Source: CAYWKU01 sp964459325 (GTDB taxonomy: Bacteria; RBG-13-61-14; CAYWKU01). From it: DNA of 64,000 nt. How positions within the stretch are numbered: position 1 is the first letter of the stretch; every line of letters starts with the position of its first letter. Location: positions 52,645-116,644 of the forward strand of contig CAYWKU010000010.1 in assembly GCA_964459325.1 (NCBI GenBank), read 5' to 3'. Below the pieces are notes generated by a model. The model was not told the DNA's origin. It saw only the letters and a program-made list of their open reading frames with translations, and did no database searches. Below are positions 15,261 through 23,740 of the stretch, piece by piece. Made by a program: the position numbers and the translations under genes.

Positions 15261-15896
15261 ATGGCTGAAGCAAGCACAAATAAAACCGCCGAGAAAAAGA
15301 CCGACGATAAGCGCCAGAGAATTCTGTTGGCCGCTATAAAGGTATTTTCCACTAAGGGGTTCCATGGCAGCAAAGTCAGCGATATCGCTAAAGAGGCGAG
15401 CGTCGCGGACGGTACTATATACCTCTACTTTAAAAACAAAGACGATATTCTCATCCAGCTTTTCGACGAAAGCCTCAAAGTCCTGCTTGGCGATATGAAA
15501 CAAGCCCTTGCCAAAAGCGATGACCCCATGGAACGAATAAGAATTTTCATTCAGATGCATCTGGCAAGCGTTGAAAAGTACCAGAGCGTGGCCGAGGTGA
15601 TGCAACTGGAGTTGAGGCAAAGCCACAAGTTTATGAACGAGCAGATACCCCGCCGGTTTACCGATTACCTCAACCTGATCAGCGAAACCGTCCAGATGGG
15701 GCAACGGGCCGGCGTTATCGAGCGGAATCTCGAACCGGCTATGGTCAAGAGAGCCGTTTTTGGCGCCATGGACGAAATAGCCCTGCACTGGGTGCTGACC
15801 AAGCAGAGGAAAAGAAAGTCCTACGCACTTAAGGATTGTGCCGATAAGCTGGCGGATATTTTCATCGGAGGCCTTCTGGCGCCCAAAGAAAAATAA
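15261..15896 (+). CDS. TetR-family transcriptional regulator, likely acyl-CoA responsive
   Basis: The 211-aa protein has the TetR helix-turn-helix at residues ~20-65: RILLAAIKVFSTKGFHGSKV, then SDIAKEASVADGTIYLYFKNKDDIL. A helical ligand domain follows (~80-205). The HTH and the VEKYQSVAEVMQLELRQSHKFM segment resemble FadR/PsrA-like regulators of beta-oxidation. An operator of matching type overlaps its own promoter and etfBA follow downstream, which supports control of acyl-CoA oxidation electron transfer. The ligand is inferred, not shown. Confidence 0.9.
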   Translation: MAEASTNKTAEKKTDDKRQRILLAAIKVFSTKGFHGSKVSDIAKEASVADGTIYLYFKNKDDILIQLFDESLKVLLGDMKQALAKSDDPMERIRIFIQMHLASVEKYQSVAEVMQLELRQSHKFMNEQIPRRFTDYLNLISETVQMGQRAGVIERNLEPAMVKRAVFGAMDEIALHWVLTKQRKRKSYALKDCADKLADIFIGGLLAPKEK

Positions 15897-15907
15897 AACA
15901 CATATAG

Positions 15908-15950
15908 TTGACAACGCGACCCGAAAGTGATACCAATACAACATTTCGGG
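15908..15950 (+). promoter_or_regulatory. etfBA promoter with overlapping inverted repeat
   Basis: TTGACA (15908-15913), 17 bp and TACCAA (15931-15936) form a plausible promoter. CCCGAAA (15920-15926) and TTTCGGG (15944-15950) are an inverted repeat straddling the -10 box. It has no U-run, so an operator is more likely than a terminator, and it differs from the TetR operator at 15233. Confidence 0.45.
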
Positions 15951-16015
15951 TTACTATGAACCGAGTTCAGCACATCGAAATTTCGAAAATTTAAGCTTAT
16001 GAAAGGAGGAACCAG

Positions 16016-16798
16016 GTGAATATCGTAGTTTGTATTAAACAGTCACCGGATACCGAGGCTAAAATCGTGGTTCAGTCGGACGGCTCCGGAATCAACTGGG
16101 ACGGAGTAAAGTTCGTGCTCAATCCTTACGACGAGTATGCGGTCGAGCAGGCCATCCAGTTGAAGGAAAAATTCGGCGGTGAAACCACGGTAGTAACGGT
16201 AGGTCCCAAAAAATCGGTGGAGGCCATGAGAACCGCCCTGGCCATGGGCATCGACAAGGGCATACACATCGACGACCCCGCGCTTGAAAACGCCGACGCA
16301 TGGGCCACGGCAAAAGCCCTGGCGGGAGCGCTTAAGGATTTGAACGCCGACCTCATTCTCGGCGGCAAGCAGGCCATCGATTACGACCAGGGCGAAGTAA
16401 TGGCCCACGTGGCCGAATTCCTCGACCTGCCTCAGGTCACGAACATTTCATTCATGGAAATGGACTCGGAGGGCAAAAAGGCCACGGTGCGTCGCCTTAT
16501 AGAAGGCGGCACCGAAACTTACGAAGTAAGCCTTCCAGCCGTAATGAGTTGCGAAAAGGGCCTGAACGAACCCCGCTACGCCAGCCTTCCGGGAATCATG
16601 AAGGCAAAGAAAAAAGAGGTCAAAGAACTCGACCTCTCCGGAACCGGCGTCGGCGCGGACGACGCAGCCAAAAAGGTCGCAGTGCTACAGTACTCCTCCC
16701 CGCCCGAGAGGCAGGCGGGCAAGGTACTGGAAGGCGAAGCCGAGGAAACGGCAGCCGAGCTTGCCAAACTACTACGCGAAGAAGCGAAAGTGATATAG
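16016..16798 (+). CDS. etfB: Electron transfer flavoprotein beta subunit
   Basis: EtfB (260 aa) binds AMP and, with EtfA, carries electrons from acyl-CoA dehydrogenases to the quinone pool in the cytosol. It shows the family segments NIVVCIKQSPDTEAKI at the start, LNPYDEYAVEQAIQLKEKFGG, the AMP-binding-type stretch DLILGGKQAIDYDQGEVMAH and LPAVMSCEKGLNEPRYASLPG. The start is GTG at 16016 behind AAAGGAGGAACCAG. etfA begins 16 bp after its stop. The classical (non-bifurcating) group looks likely, but I cannot separate the groups with certainty. Confidence 0.95.
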   Translation: MNIVVCIKQSPDTEAKIVVQSDGSGINWDGVKFVLNPYDEYAVEQAIQLKEKFGGETTVVTVGPKKSVEAMRTALAMGIDKGIHIDDPALENADAWATAKALAGALKDLNADLILGGKQAIDYDQGEVMAHVAEFLDLPQVTNISFMEMDSEGKKATVRRLIEGGTETYEVSLPAVMSCEKGLNEPRYASLPGIMKAKKKEVKELDLSGTGVGADDAAKKVAVLQYSSPPERQAGKVLEGEAEETAAELAKLLREEAKVI

Positions 16799-16814
16799 GA
16801 AAGGAGGCGCTATC

Positions 16815-17798
16815 ATGGCCGAAGGCGTTCTGGTATTCGTAGAACAACGCGAAGGCAGCATGCGCAAAAGCGCGCTTGAATGTTTAAATGTAGCTTCACA
16901 GATTTCCGGTGATGTCGGCGGAAGCATCAGTGCGGCAGTAGTGGGAAAGGATGTTTCCGGACTGGCCGACAAGCTGGGTAAATGCGGCGCCTCCAAGGTT
17001 TTCGTGGCCGAAGGAGATGCCCTGGAGAATTACTCCCCCGAAGGTTACGCAAAGGCCATGGAGGCTATTATAAAGCAGGCCGACCCCGCAGTGGTGATCG
17101 GAGGCAACACCTCCATGGGAAAAGACCTGATGCCGAAGGTGGCTGCCAAAATGGGCACCGGCCTTCTTCCGGACTGTACGGAAGTACGCACCGAAGGCGA
17201 CCAGGTGATTGTAAGGCGGCCCGTATTCTCAGGAAAGGCCTACATCGAAGGCAAGGTTACCGGCCCCATCCAGATGATTACCCTCCGCCCCAATACCTTC
17301 CCCCCGGCGGAGGAAAGCGGCGGCTCCGCAGAGGTGGTCAACGTGGACGCCTCGGTGGACGCCGGCTCAATTCGGGCTGTAATCAAGGAAATAGAGAAAG
17401 TGGAAAGCACCCGACCGGTGCTTACCGAGGCCGAGATAATCGTCAGCGGCGGTCGCGGCATGAAAAGCTCCGAGAATTTCAACATCCTGGAGGAGCTGGC
17501 CGACACCCTGAGCGCCGCCGTCGGCGCAAGCCGCGCGGCAGTGGACTCGGGTTACGCCGACCAGGCCATGCAGGTGGGCCAGACCGGAAAGGTGGTCAAT
17601 CCCACCCTTTACATCGCTTGCGGTATTTCCGGCGCTATCCAGCACCTGGCGGGAATGCGCACCTCGAAGGTGATAGTCGCCATCAATAAGGACCCTGAAG
17701 CTCCCATATTCCAGATAGCCGACTATGGCATCGTGGACGACTTGTTCAAGGTCGTTCCGAAGCTCACCGAAGAGATAAAGAAGCTCAAGGCGGAATAA
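16815..17798 (+). CDS. etfA: Electron transfer flavoprotein alpha subunit
   Basis: EtfA (327 aa) holds the FAD of the ETF dimer. The C-terminal FAD domain is clear: SGGRGMKSSENFNILEELAD (~213-232), then AAVGASRAAVDSGYADQAMQ, VGQTGKVVNPTLYIACGISG and AIQHLAGMRTSKVIVAINKD. The N-terminal domain (~1-195) is typical. ATG follows AAAGGAGGCGCTATC. It is in an operon with etfB and ends at a terminator. No acyl-CoA dehydrogenase is encoded in this window. Confidence 0.95.
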   Translation: MAEGVLVFVEQREGSMRKSALECLNVASQISGDVGGSISAAVVGKDVSGLADKLGKCGASKVFVAEGDALENYSPEGYAKAMEAIIKQADPAVVIGGNTSMGKDLMPKVAAKMGTGLLPDCTEVRTEGDQVIVRRPVFSGKAYIEGKVTGPIQMITLRPNTFPPAEESGGSAEVVNVDASVDAGSIRAVIKEIEKVESTRPVLTEAEIIVSGGRGMKSSENFNILEELADTLSAAVGASRAAVDSGYADQAMQVGQTGKVVNPTLYIACGISGAIQHLAGMRTSKVIVAINKDPEAPIFQIADYGIVDDLFKVVPKLTEEIKKLKAE

Positions 17799-17823
17799 TC
17801 GTCGGCCGCCGATGAAAGACACT

Positions 17824-17870
17824 CGGGGCCTGCCCTCGCTCGCCAAGAGCAGGGGGTGGGCCCCGTTTTC
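17824..17870 (+). terminator. Terminator after etfA
   Basis: CGGGGCC (17824-17830) pairs with GGCCCCG (17859-17865), with an inner CCCT/AGGG helix, followed by TTTTC. Confidence 0.75.
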
Positions 17871-17886
17871 TTGACCCCCTCGTATT

Positions 17887-18432
17887 ATGAAACCGCTTAA
17901 AGGCGCGTTGCACGTACATACCAACCTCTCCGACGGCGCTCATTCCCCGGAAGAGATATTGGACATGTACTTTGCGCACGAATTCGACTTCGTGGCCCTT
18001 ACCGACCACGAGTATCTCATGCGCAATAAGGACTACGGGCACATCCCCGATGTTTACCGGGACATGCTGGTGTTCAAGGGCGTGGAACTGGAGCCGGTCG
18101 AGCTGATGTACCACCACGTTCTCAGCATTCCGGGAGAAGAGTTAACCCTCCGTGTCCTCTGCCATCCGGATACATATCATCTTACCATAGAGGAAGTTCT
18201 GGACAGAATCGAAACCTCGCCGTGGCCGATAGACGCGGTGGAAATAACCGCCCAGGGATTCTATACTGCCAAGTACGACACTCCACGGATACCTCTCCCC
18301 AAAGTGGCCAGCGACGACGCTCACGTGGAATGGGCCGTAGGTCGGGCATGGGTGGAAGTAAAAGCGCGAAAAGACAGGGATGAAATCATCAGGGCCGTAA
18401 AAAATGGCATGTTTGGAAATTCCTTCCGTTGA
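17887..18432 (+). CDS. PHP-domain metal-dependent phosphoesterase
   Basis: The 181-aa product is a compact PHP domain: HVHTNLSDGAHSPEEI (HxH motif, residues ~9-24), FVALTDHEYL, a Glu in FKGVELEP, LCHPDTYH and the C-terminal metal motif VASDDAHVEWAVG. These His/Asp/Glu residues bind a trinuclear metal centre in polymerase/histidinol-phosphatase-type hydrolases. The substrate is unknown. It is short but all metal motifs are present. There is no Shine-Dalgarno sequence before the ATG. It sits alone between the etf terminator and dnaK. Confidence 0.82.
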   Translation: MKPLKGALHVHTNLSDGAHSPEEILDMYFAHEFDFVALTDHEYLMRNKDYGHIPDVYRDMLVFKGVELEPVELMYHHVLSIPGEELTLRVLCHPDTYHLTIEEVLDRIETSPWPIDAVEITAQGFYTAKYDTPRIPLPKVASDDAHVEWAVGRAWVEVKARKDRDEIIRAVKNGMFGNSFR

Positions 18433-18494
18433 CAAGGGTCATGTTATATGGTACTTCTTGAGTGGCTAATGATTAGAATTCAGGAGAGTGCGTA

Positions 18495-20078
18495 ATGGCC
18501 GAAAAGGTAATAGGCATAGACCTGGGAACCAGCACCTCGGCGGTAGGTATCGTGGAGAATGGAGAAGCAAAGGTAATACCCAACGAAAACGGCGATAAGA
18601 TCCATCCCTCGGTGGTGGCCTTCCTGGAAGACGGCAATCGCATAGTTGGCAGCGAAGCCAAAGAAAAGCTCATTACCGACCCCGAAAATACGGTTTACAG
18701 CGCCAAGCGTCTTATAGGCCGGAAGTATTTCTCAAGCGAAGTCAAAAAAGCAAAGGCCATTTGCTCGTATAATATAGTGGAAGGAGACAACCAGGACGTC
18801 AGGATAGAAATACGCGGGAAACAGTATACGCTGTCCGAATTAGGCGCTTTCATCCTGATGGAAATGAAACGAATCGCCGAAGACTACCTGGGCGAGGAAA
18901 TAAAGAAGGCGGTAGTCACCGTTCCGGCCTACTTCAACGACGGCCAGAGACAGGCCACCAAGGACGCCGGCACCATCGCCGGATTACAGGTGCTGAGAAT
19001 CATCAACGAACCCACCGCTGCGGCGCTCGCCTACGGCTTTGGAAAGGGCTTACAGCAGAAAGTCGCCATCTACGACCTCGGCGGGGGAACCTTCGACATC
19101 TCCATCCTGGAAATCGGCGACGATATTTACGAAGTTATCAGCACCGCCGGTGACACTTTCCTGGGGGGAGACGATTTCGACGACAGGTTCATCGATTATC
19201 TCGCCGAAGTTTTCTTCAAGGAGCATAACGTTGACCTCAGGACCGACAAGTCGGCTTTACAAAAACTCAAAAGCGCCGCCGAAAAGGGCAAATGGGACCT
19301 GAGCGAAAACCTCGAAACCGAAATTTACATCCCGGGCATCATGGAAGGTATGGAAGGCGCCTTCGACCTGAAGGCAAACATAACCCGTAATTACTTCGCC
19401 AAATTGGTGTACGACCTTATTCAAAGGACTTTCAAGGTATGCGACGAGGCCCTGCAGAACGCCGGCCTCACCGTGGACCAACTGGACAGCGTTATTCTCG
19501 TGGGTGGCCCGACCAAGATGAGCATCATAAAGGAAGCCGTGGAAAGTTACTTCTTTAAAACCCCCCAGTCCGGTATAAATCCGGAGGAGGTTGTGGCTCT
19601 CGGCGCCGCCATTCAGGGCAATGCGCTTGTCGAATCCAGCTCCTCCAGCCTGCTCCTGGACGTTACCCCCATGTCCCTGGGCATCGCCACCGCAGGGGGC
19701 ATGATGGACAAGCTTATCAGCAGAAACACGCCCATACCCACCGAGATGAGCCGTATCTACACCACCACCCGGGATAACCAGGAATCGGTCAACATAAGGA
19801 TATACCAGGGAGAAAGCAAGTTTTACGAAGAAAACGAGCCGCTCGGCGAAGTGAGGCTTACCGGCGTTCGTCAGGCGAAAAAGGGCGAGCCGAAGATAAA
19901 GGTCACCTTCGAGATAAATGCGGACGGTATCGTGGAAGTCGGCGCGGAAGACGTGGACACGGGGCAAGCTCAGCATATCAAGCTCAATATCTCCGGCGGC
20001 CTCTCCAGGGAGGAAATCGAAGAGCTCCGCTCCAAGTACAGCGAAGGCCCCGACGCGGAAGTCACACAGAGAACTTGA
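18495..20078 (+). CDS. Short Hsp70 (DnaK-like) chaperone lacking the lid
   Basis: The 527-aa protein has a full nucleotide-binding domain (VIGIDLGTSTSAVGIVENGE; VVTVPAYFNDGQRQATKDAG; IYDLGGGTFDISILEIGDD; ILVGGPTKMSIIKEAVESYF) and a beta substrate-binding domain (LLLDVTPMSLGIATAGG ... VTFEINADGIVEVGAEDVDT). It ends soon after SREEIEELRSKYSE, about 110 residues short of canonical DnaK, so most of the alpha-helical lid is missing. ATG follows CAGGAGAGTGCGTA. A TTGACA box overlaps the upstream PHP stop. No grpE is nearby, and a DnaJ-TPR gene follows. It is likely a paralogue specialised with its partner, not the housekeeping DnaK. Confidence 0.9.
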   Translation: MAEKVIGIDLGTSTSAVGIVENGEAKVIPNENGDKIHPSVVAFLEDGNRIVGSEAKEKLITDPENTVYSAKRLIGRKYFSSEVKKAKAICSYNIVEGDNQDVRIEIRGKQYTLSELGAFILMEMKRIAEDYLGEEIKKAVVTVPAYFNDGQRQATKDAGTIAGLQVLRIINEPTAAALAYGFGKGLQQKVAIYDLGGGTFDISILEIGDDIYEVISTAGDTFLGGDDFDDRFIDYLAEVFFKEHNVDLRTDKSALQKLKSAAEKGKWDLSENLETEIYIPGIMEGMEGAFDLKANITRNYFAKLVYDLIQRTFKVCDEALQNAGLTVDQLDSVILVGGPTKMSIIKEAVESYFFKTPQSGINPEEVVALGAAIQGNALVESSSSSLLLDVTPMSLGIATAGGMMDKLISRNTPIPTEMSRIYTTTRDNQESVNIRIYQGESKFYEENEPLGEVRLTGVRQAKKGEPKIKVTFEINADGIVEVGAEDVDTGQAQHIKLNISGGLSREEIEELRSKYSEGPDAEVTQRT

Positions 20079-20120
20079 GTACAGGGCTAATCCTTTACAT
20101 AAAACAGGACGGGCAGGAAC

Positions 20121-20642
20121 ATGGCAATTGAGGAAAGAAAAAAAGTCGAAATCAACTCCATATCCCGAATTATAGACGAGCTGGATTACTACCAGATATT
20201 GAAAGTGCCTCAAAACGCTACGCAGGAAGAAATAAAAAACGCCTACTTCAGAGAATCCAGAAACTACCACCCGGATAAGTTTTACAATGAATCCCACGAA
20301 ATAGGCAAGAAGGTCACCACCATATTCAAACGAATAACCGAAGCCTACAAAATACTATCCGACCCGGAAACCCGACAGATTTACACCGAGGGAATAAACG
20401 GGCCTGAAAGGTCAAAAAACCTGCGATACATTCACGGCGTACAGGGTGGGCCTCCCAAGGAGGATGAAGGCCAGACCCCGCTGGGGAAGAAATACTTCCA
20501 AATGGGAAAAACCGCCCTCAACAACATGGACTACAAAGGAGCCAAAATAAACTTCCAGTTGGCGCTAAAAATGGAGCCGAACAATGAGACGTTCAAAAAG
20601 CGCCTGGCCGAAGTGGAAGAAAAACTCAAAAAGAAAAAATAA
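20121..20642 (+). CDS. J-domain protein with C-terminal TPR
   Basis: The 173-aa product starts with a J domain (residues ~20-90: DYYQILKVPQNATQEEIKNA, YHPDKF with the essential HPD, EAYKILSDPETRQIY). A linker and a TPR-like helical pair follow (LGKKYFQMGKTALNNMDYKG ... LALKMEPNNETFKKRLAEV). It lacks the Gly/Phe and zinc regions of DnaJ. The J domain should stimulate ATP hydrolysis by the Hsp70 encoded 42 bp upstream, while the TPR could recruit clients. The two genes form a plausible chaperone pair. Confidence 0.9.
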   Translation: MAIEERKKVEINSISRIIDELDYYQILKVPQNATQEEIKNAYFRESRNYHPDKFYNESHEIGKKVTTIFKRITEAYKILSDPETRQIYTEGINGPERSKNLRYIHGVQGGPPKEDEGQTPLGKKYFQMGKTALNNMDYKGAKINFQLALKMEPNNETFKKRLAEVEEKLKKKK

Positions 20643-20671
20643 AGCTCTCTCCCGTACTTAATCGTAGTCCA

Positions 20672-20695
20672 GGCCCGCCGGGCTTCCGTTTTTTA
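20672..20695 (+). terminator. Terminator after the J-domain gene
   Basis: AGGCCC and GGGCTT form a 6-bp stem with a 3-nt loop, followed by CCG and TTTTTT. The stem is short. Confidence 0.5.
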
Positions 20696-20732
20696 ATTGA
20701 ACAATCAAGCATATTTCCCCGGGTTGAGCCGC

Positions 20733-22151
20733 ATGTCGGAGAAGGTATTACTCGTAAACACAAACTTCATGAAGCCTCTCATAGCGCCCATCGGGCTGGA
20801 CTACCTGGCTGGGGCAATGGAAGAAGCCGGCCTGGCGCCGCTAATCGCCGACCTGCCGCTCGAGGAGAACCCGGAGGAAAGCCTTCGCCGCATCTTAAGC
20901 TCCGAATCTCCCGTCGCGGTAGGGGTCACCGCCAGAAACCTCGACGATTGCTACATGGCCGGCGGGGAATCCTTCATCCGGCAGATAAAAGTCTGGATAG
21001 ATTATATCAAAACCATCTCTGACGCGCCGGTAGTCCTGGGCGGGGTGGGGTATTCCATTGCGCCGGGGCAAGCACTGGAGGCGCTGAACGCAGACTACGG
21101 AATAAAAGGCGACGGCGAAAGGCCGCTGGCGGAATTGGTCCGGAGTTTTATCAAAAAAGAGGAGGTCTCCGGGATACCCGGCCTTGTCTACGGTCGAAAT
21201 AACGGAATGGTCGAAAACCCGCCCTTGCTTTCCGGCATATCCGGGGGCCGCAGCCGTGCATACATAAATAACAACCTTTACTTTAGATTGGGCGGGCAAG
21301 GCTCCATCGAAACCAAGCGCGGCTGTAACATGTCATGTAAATACTGCGCCGACCCCGTTGCGAAAGGTAGAAAAGTCAGAACCGTCAACCCGTCGGAAGT
21401 TGCCGGAGAGTTAAATTCCCTTATTAATCAGGGAGTTAACGTGATTCACCTGTGCGATAGCGAGTTCAACATCCCTTACGAGCACGCCGTCGAGGTCTGC
21501 AAGACACTGATAGAAAACAAGACCGCCGACCGGGCGAGATGGTATGCTTACCTGTCCCCGGCGCCGTTCACCGCCGAGCTTGCGGATTTGATGAAGCGTG
21601 CCGGATGTGTGGGAATTAACTTCGGCGCCGACAGCGCTCACTCCGATATTCTGAGCGCTCTCGGCAGAAATTTTTCCCCGGAAGATATTGAGTCCGCGGT
21701 GGTTGAATGCCGAAAGCATGGAATAACCGTCATGCTGGACTTATTGCTCGGTGGCCCCGGCGAAACCCTCGACACCGCTTCTTACACCATAAACGCCGTC
21801 AAGAGTTTCAATCCCGACCGGGTGGGTATAAGCCTGGGCGTGAGGGTCTTTCCGGGCACGGAAATGCATAATATCGTTACCGAATCCGGCGCAAAACTGA
21901 TAAGACCACGGGTCTACCCGGGGGATGAACTTCTGTACCCTGCCTTTTATATAAGCCATAAACTGGGCGATGACCCATCCGGGGAAGTGGCCGGGATGGT
22001 GGGAGACGATGAAAGGTTTTTCTTTGCCGAATCCAAGAAGGGCGACAGAAATTATAACTATAACGACAACACCATGCTGGTGGAAGCTATCGAAAATGGA
22101 CACCGGGGAGCTTACTGGGACATACTCCGGAAACTTGCCGAAGACGCCTGA
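20733..22151 (+). CDS. B12-binding-type radical SAM protein
   Basis: From ATG 20733 the product is 472 aa. Residues ~1-150 look like the cobalamin-binding Rossmann domain of class B radical SAM enzymes (VLLVNTNFMKPLIAPIGLDY; PVVLGGVGYSIAPGQALEAL). The radical SAM core follows with the cluster motif KRGCNMSCKYCADP (CxxxCxxC). Later segments VIHLCDSEFNIP and VMLDLLLGGPGETLDT are typical of the TIM barrel. Such enzymes methylate or rearrange unactivated carbons, or build tetrapyrrole or peptide products. The substrate is unknown. There is no co-directional partner; the next gene is convergent. Confidence 0.85.
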   Translation: MSEKVLLVNTNFMKPLIAPIGLDYLAGAMEEAGLAPLIADLPLEENPEESLRRILSSESPVAVGVTARNLDDCYMAGGESFIRQIKVWIDYIKTISDAPVVLGGVGYSIAPGQALEALNADYGIKGDGERPLAELVRSFIKKEEVSGIPGLVYGRNNGMVENPPLLSGISGGRSRAYINNNLYFRLGGQGSIETKRGCNMSCKYCADPVAKGRKVRTVNPSEVAGELNSLINQGVNVIHLCDSEFNIPYEHAVEVCKTLIENKTADRARWYAYLSPAPFTAELADLMKRAGCVGINFGADSAHSDILSALGRNFSPEDIESAVVECRKHGITVMLDLLLGGPGETLDTASYTINAVKSFNPDRVGISLGVRVFPGTEMHNIVTESGAKLIRPRVYPGDELLYPAFYISHKLGDDPSGEVAGMVGDDERFFFAESKKGDRNYNYNDNTMLVEAIENGHRGAYWDILRKLAEDA

Positions 22152-22163
22152 TAAGACCCGGCA

Positions 22164-23630
22164 TTATTCAAGCAGTTCCGGAATGGCGGTAAGAAAATCG
22201 GGCCGTGGCGGGATTTTATCCCCCGGCTGCCAATCCAGGCTTTCAAACATTAACTCGAATCTGATACTTCCCTCAACTTCGGAAAACTCAAATCCGGCGC
22301 ATCCTAAACAGCCATCCTCCGACTCGGGTGGGTCCTCAACGCGAATATCGTCCATGAGAAACAGTTTTCCTCCGCCATCGAGCATGGTCACCCGTAAAGC
22401 CCTATCTGCACCGGCGATAATAAACCAGTTCCCCGAAACCTCCGTGTCGGCCCGCTCTCCATCTATAACCTCCCCTTCCCCATCGCCGCTCGTAAATATC
22501 TTCAACCCCGTCACTTTCTCCGAGAAGTCGAGGTAAACCCTTAACCTGCCCGGCTCTTCCGCGTCGTCGGGCAACTTAAGTTCATTTCTCAATACGAAAT
22601 GGTCGGGGTAATATACCGCCCGCCTCGAAAACGGGAATTTAAACCGCTCCGATTGCATTCCACCTTCCCGTTTGAAGCGAGCCAGAATCGGCCCTTGTGT
22701 CTTTTGGGTATCTTCAAAATACACGGAGTTTTCGTCGGCCACGTAATCTTCCGCTGCGTATCTTATCTTCAACCTGTCCAGAACGTCACCCGTTCCCAGC
22801 TCAAGGTCGACCATCGCGCCGGGCGATGAGGTGCTGTAGGAGACTCCGTAATAATCGGTAAAAATTGACTCGGAAGAAGAATCGGCGGTAACCATCGGCT
22901 CATAAGGGGTCTCGAGCGGTCGGTCCTTGCTCAAATAAAACCAGGCGCTGCCTCCTTTTTCATCATCTACCCGCACAATATATGTGCGGGGGGCGTTGGT
23001 GGCCAGGGCTATCTGATTGTCGAGGTCGCCTCCCTCGGATGCCGGCACATAGACGGAGTCTTCTTCTTGTATCTCATCGCCGGAGCTGAAACTCCAACCG
23101 CTGTCGAGCTGAAACGGCGCCTCTTCCAAGACTCCATTTCTGACCGCCGTAACCCTGATATCCTCCTTGTAGCCGGAAAGGCCGCCAATCGGTATTTTAA
23201 CCAGCATACTCTCCGTCTCCAGGCTCGCCGATACGACCTCCGGAGGCGTGGGTTTTTCGGCTTCCGGAGGGGTTTCCTCCTCTACTTCATAGGTTACCTC
23301 CCTTTCTTCGGGTTGTGGTTCCGGTTCAGGTTCGGCTTCAGGTAAAGACGGTTTCCTGATGCTTTCCTTCTCCACCGACATTTCTTCGGCAGTCGCCCCC
23401 CTGCCCTCCTCCTCACTTGGCGAAATTGCCTGACGGTCGCCGTGTTTTTCTTCACCGGAGAAAAGCGCTATCCCACCCAGAAGAATCGCCGCCACCCCTA
23501 TGGCCACGCCGCACCACACAAGCACCCGCCTTTTTTTTACTTTCCTTTGAAGGTAGGAGCTTATTTCCACGCCGCAATTTGCGCAATATAAATCTTCCGG
23601 CTGCTCAAACCCGCACCGGGGACACCTCAT
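22164..23630 (-). CDS. Zinc-ribbon membrane protein, unknown function
   Basis: The 488-aa product begins with a zinc ribbon (MRCPRCGFEQPEDLYCANCG: CxxC...CxxC), then a basic stretch and one transmembrane helix (~35-57: VLVWCGVAIGVAAILLGGIAL). A Pro/Glu-rich low-complexity linker (~60-130, EPEPEPQPEE) leads to a large extracytoplasmic beta-rich region (~135-488; for example AWFYLSKDRPLETPYEP, YYGVSYSTSSPGAMVDLELG). I do not recognise the C-terminal region. The cytosolic zinc-ribbon plus anchored beta domain layout recurs in many uncharacterised bacterial proteins. Confidence 0.82.
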   Translation of the reverse strand: MRCPRCGFEQPEDLYCANCGVEISSYLQRKVKKRRVLVWCGVAIGVAAILLGGIALFSGEEKHGDRQAISPSEEEGRGATAEEMSVEKESIRKPSLPEAEPEPEPQPEEREVTYEVEEETPPEAEKPTPPEVVSASLETESMLVKIPIGGLSGYKEDIRVTAVRNGVLEEAPFQLDSGWSFSSGDEIQEEDSVYVPASEGGDLDNQIALATNAPRTYIVRVDDEKGGSAWFYLSKDRPLETPYEPMVTADSSSESIFTDYYGVSYSTSSPGAMVDLELGTGDVLDRLKIRYAAEDYVADENSVYFEDTQKTQGPILARFKREGGMQSERFKFPFSRRAVYYPDHFVLRNELKLPDDAEEPGRLRVYLDFSEKVTGLKIFTSGDGEGEVIDGERADTEVSGNWFIIAGADRALRVTMLDGGGKLFLMDDIRVEDPPESEDGCLGCAGFEFSEVEGSIRFELMFESLDWQPGDKIPPRPDFLTAIPELLE

Positions 23631-23740
23631 CTGCCTTCTCCTTCCAACCTGATGATTTTATATGTTAATCGCCCTTGCAATATTGACAATCCTGATAATA
23701 TCCTGTTAGCTATCATCTCACTGGATGAGAGTGGTAACAG

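Noticed and set aside
19257..20297. 346-codon minus-strand frame over dnaK and the J-domain gene
   Set aside because: It is antisense to two well-supported genes and has the composition of a shadow frame.
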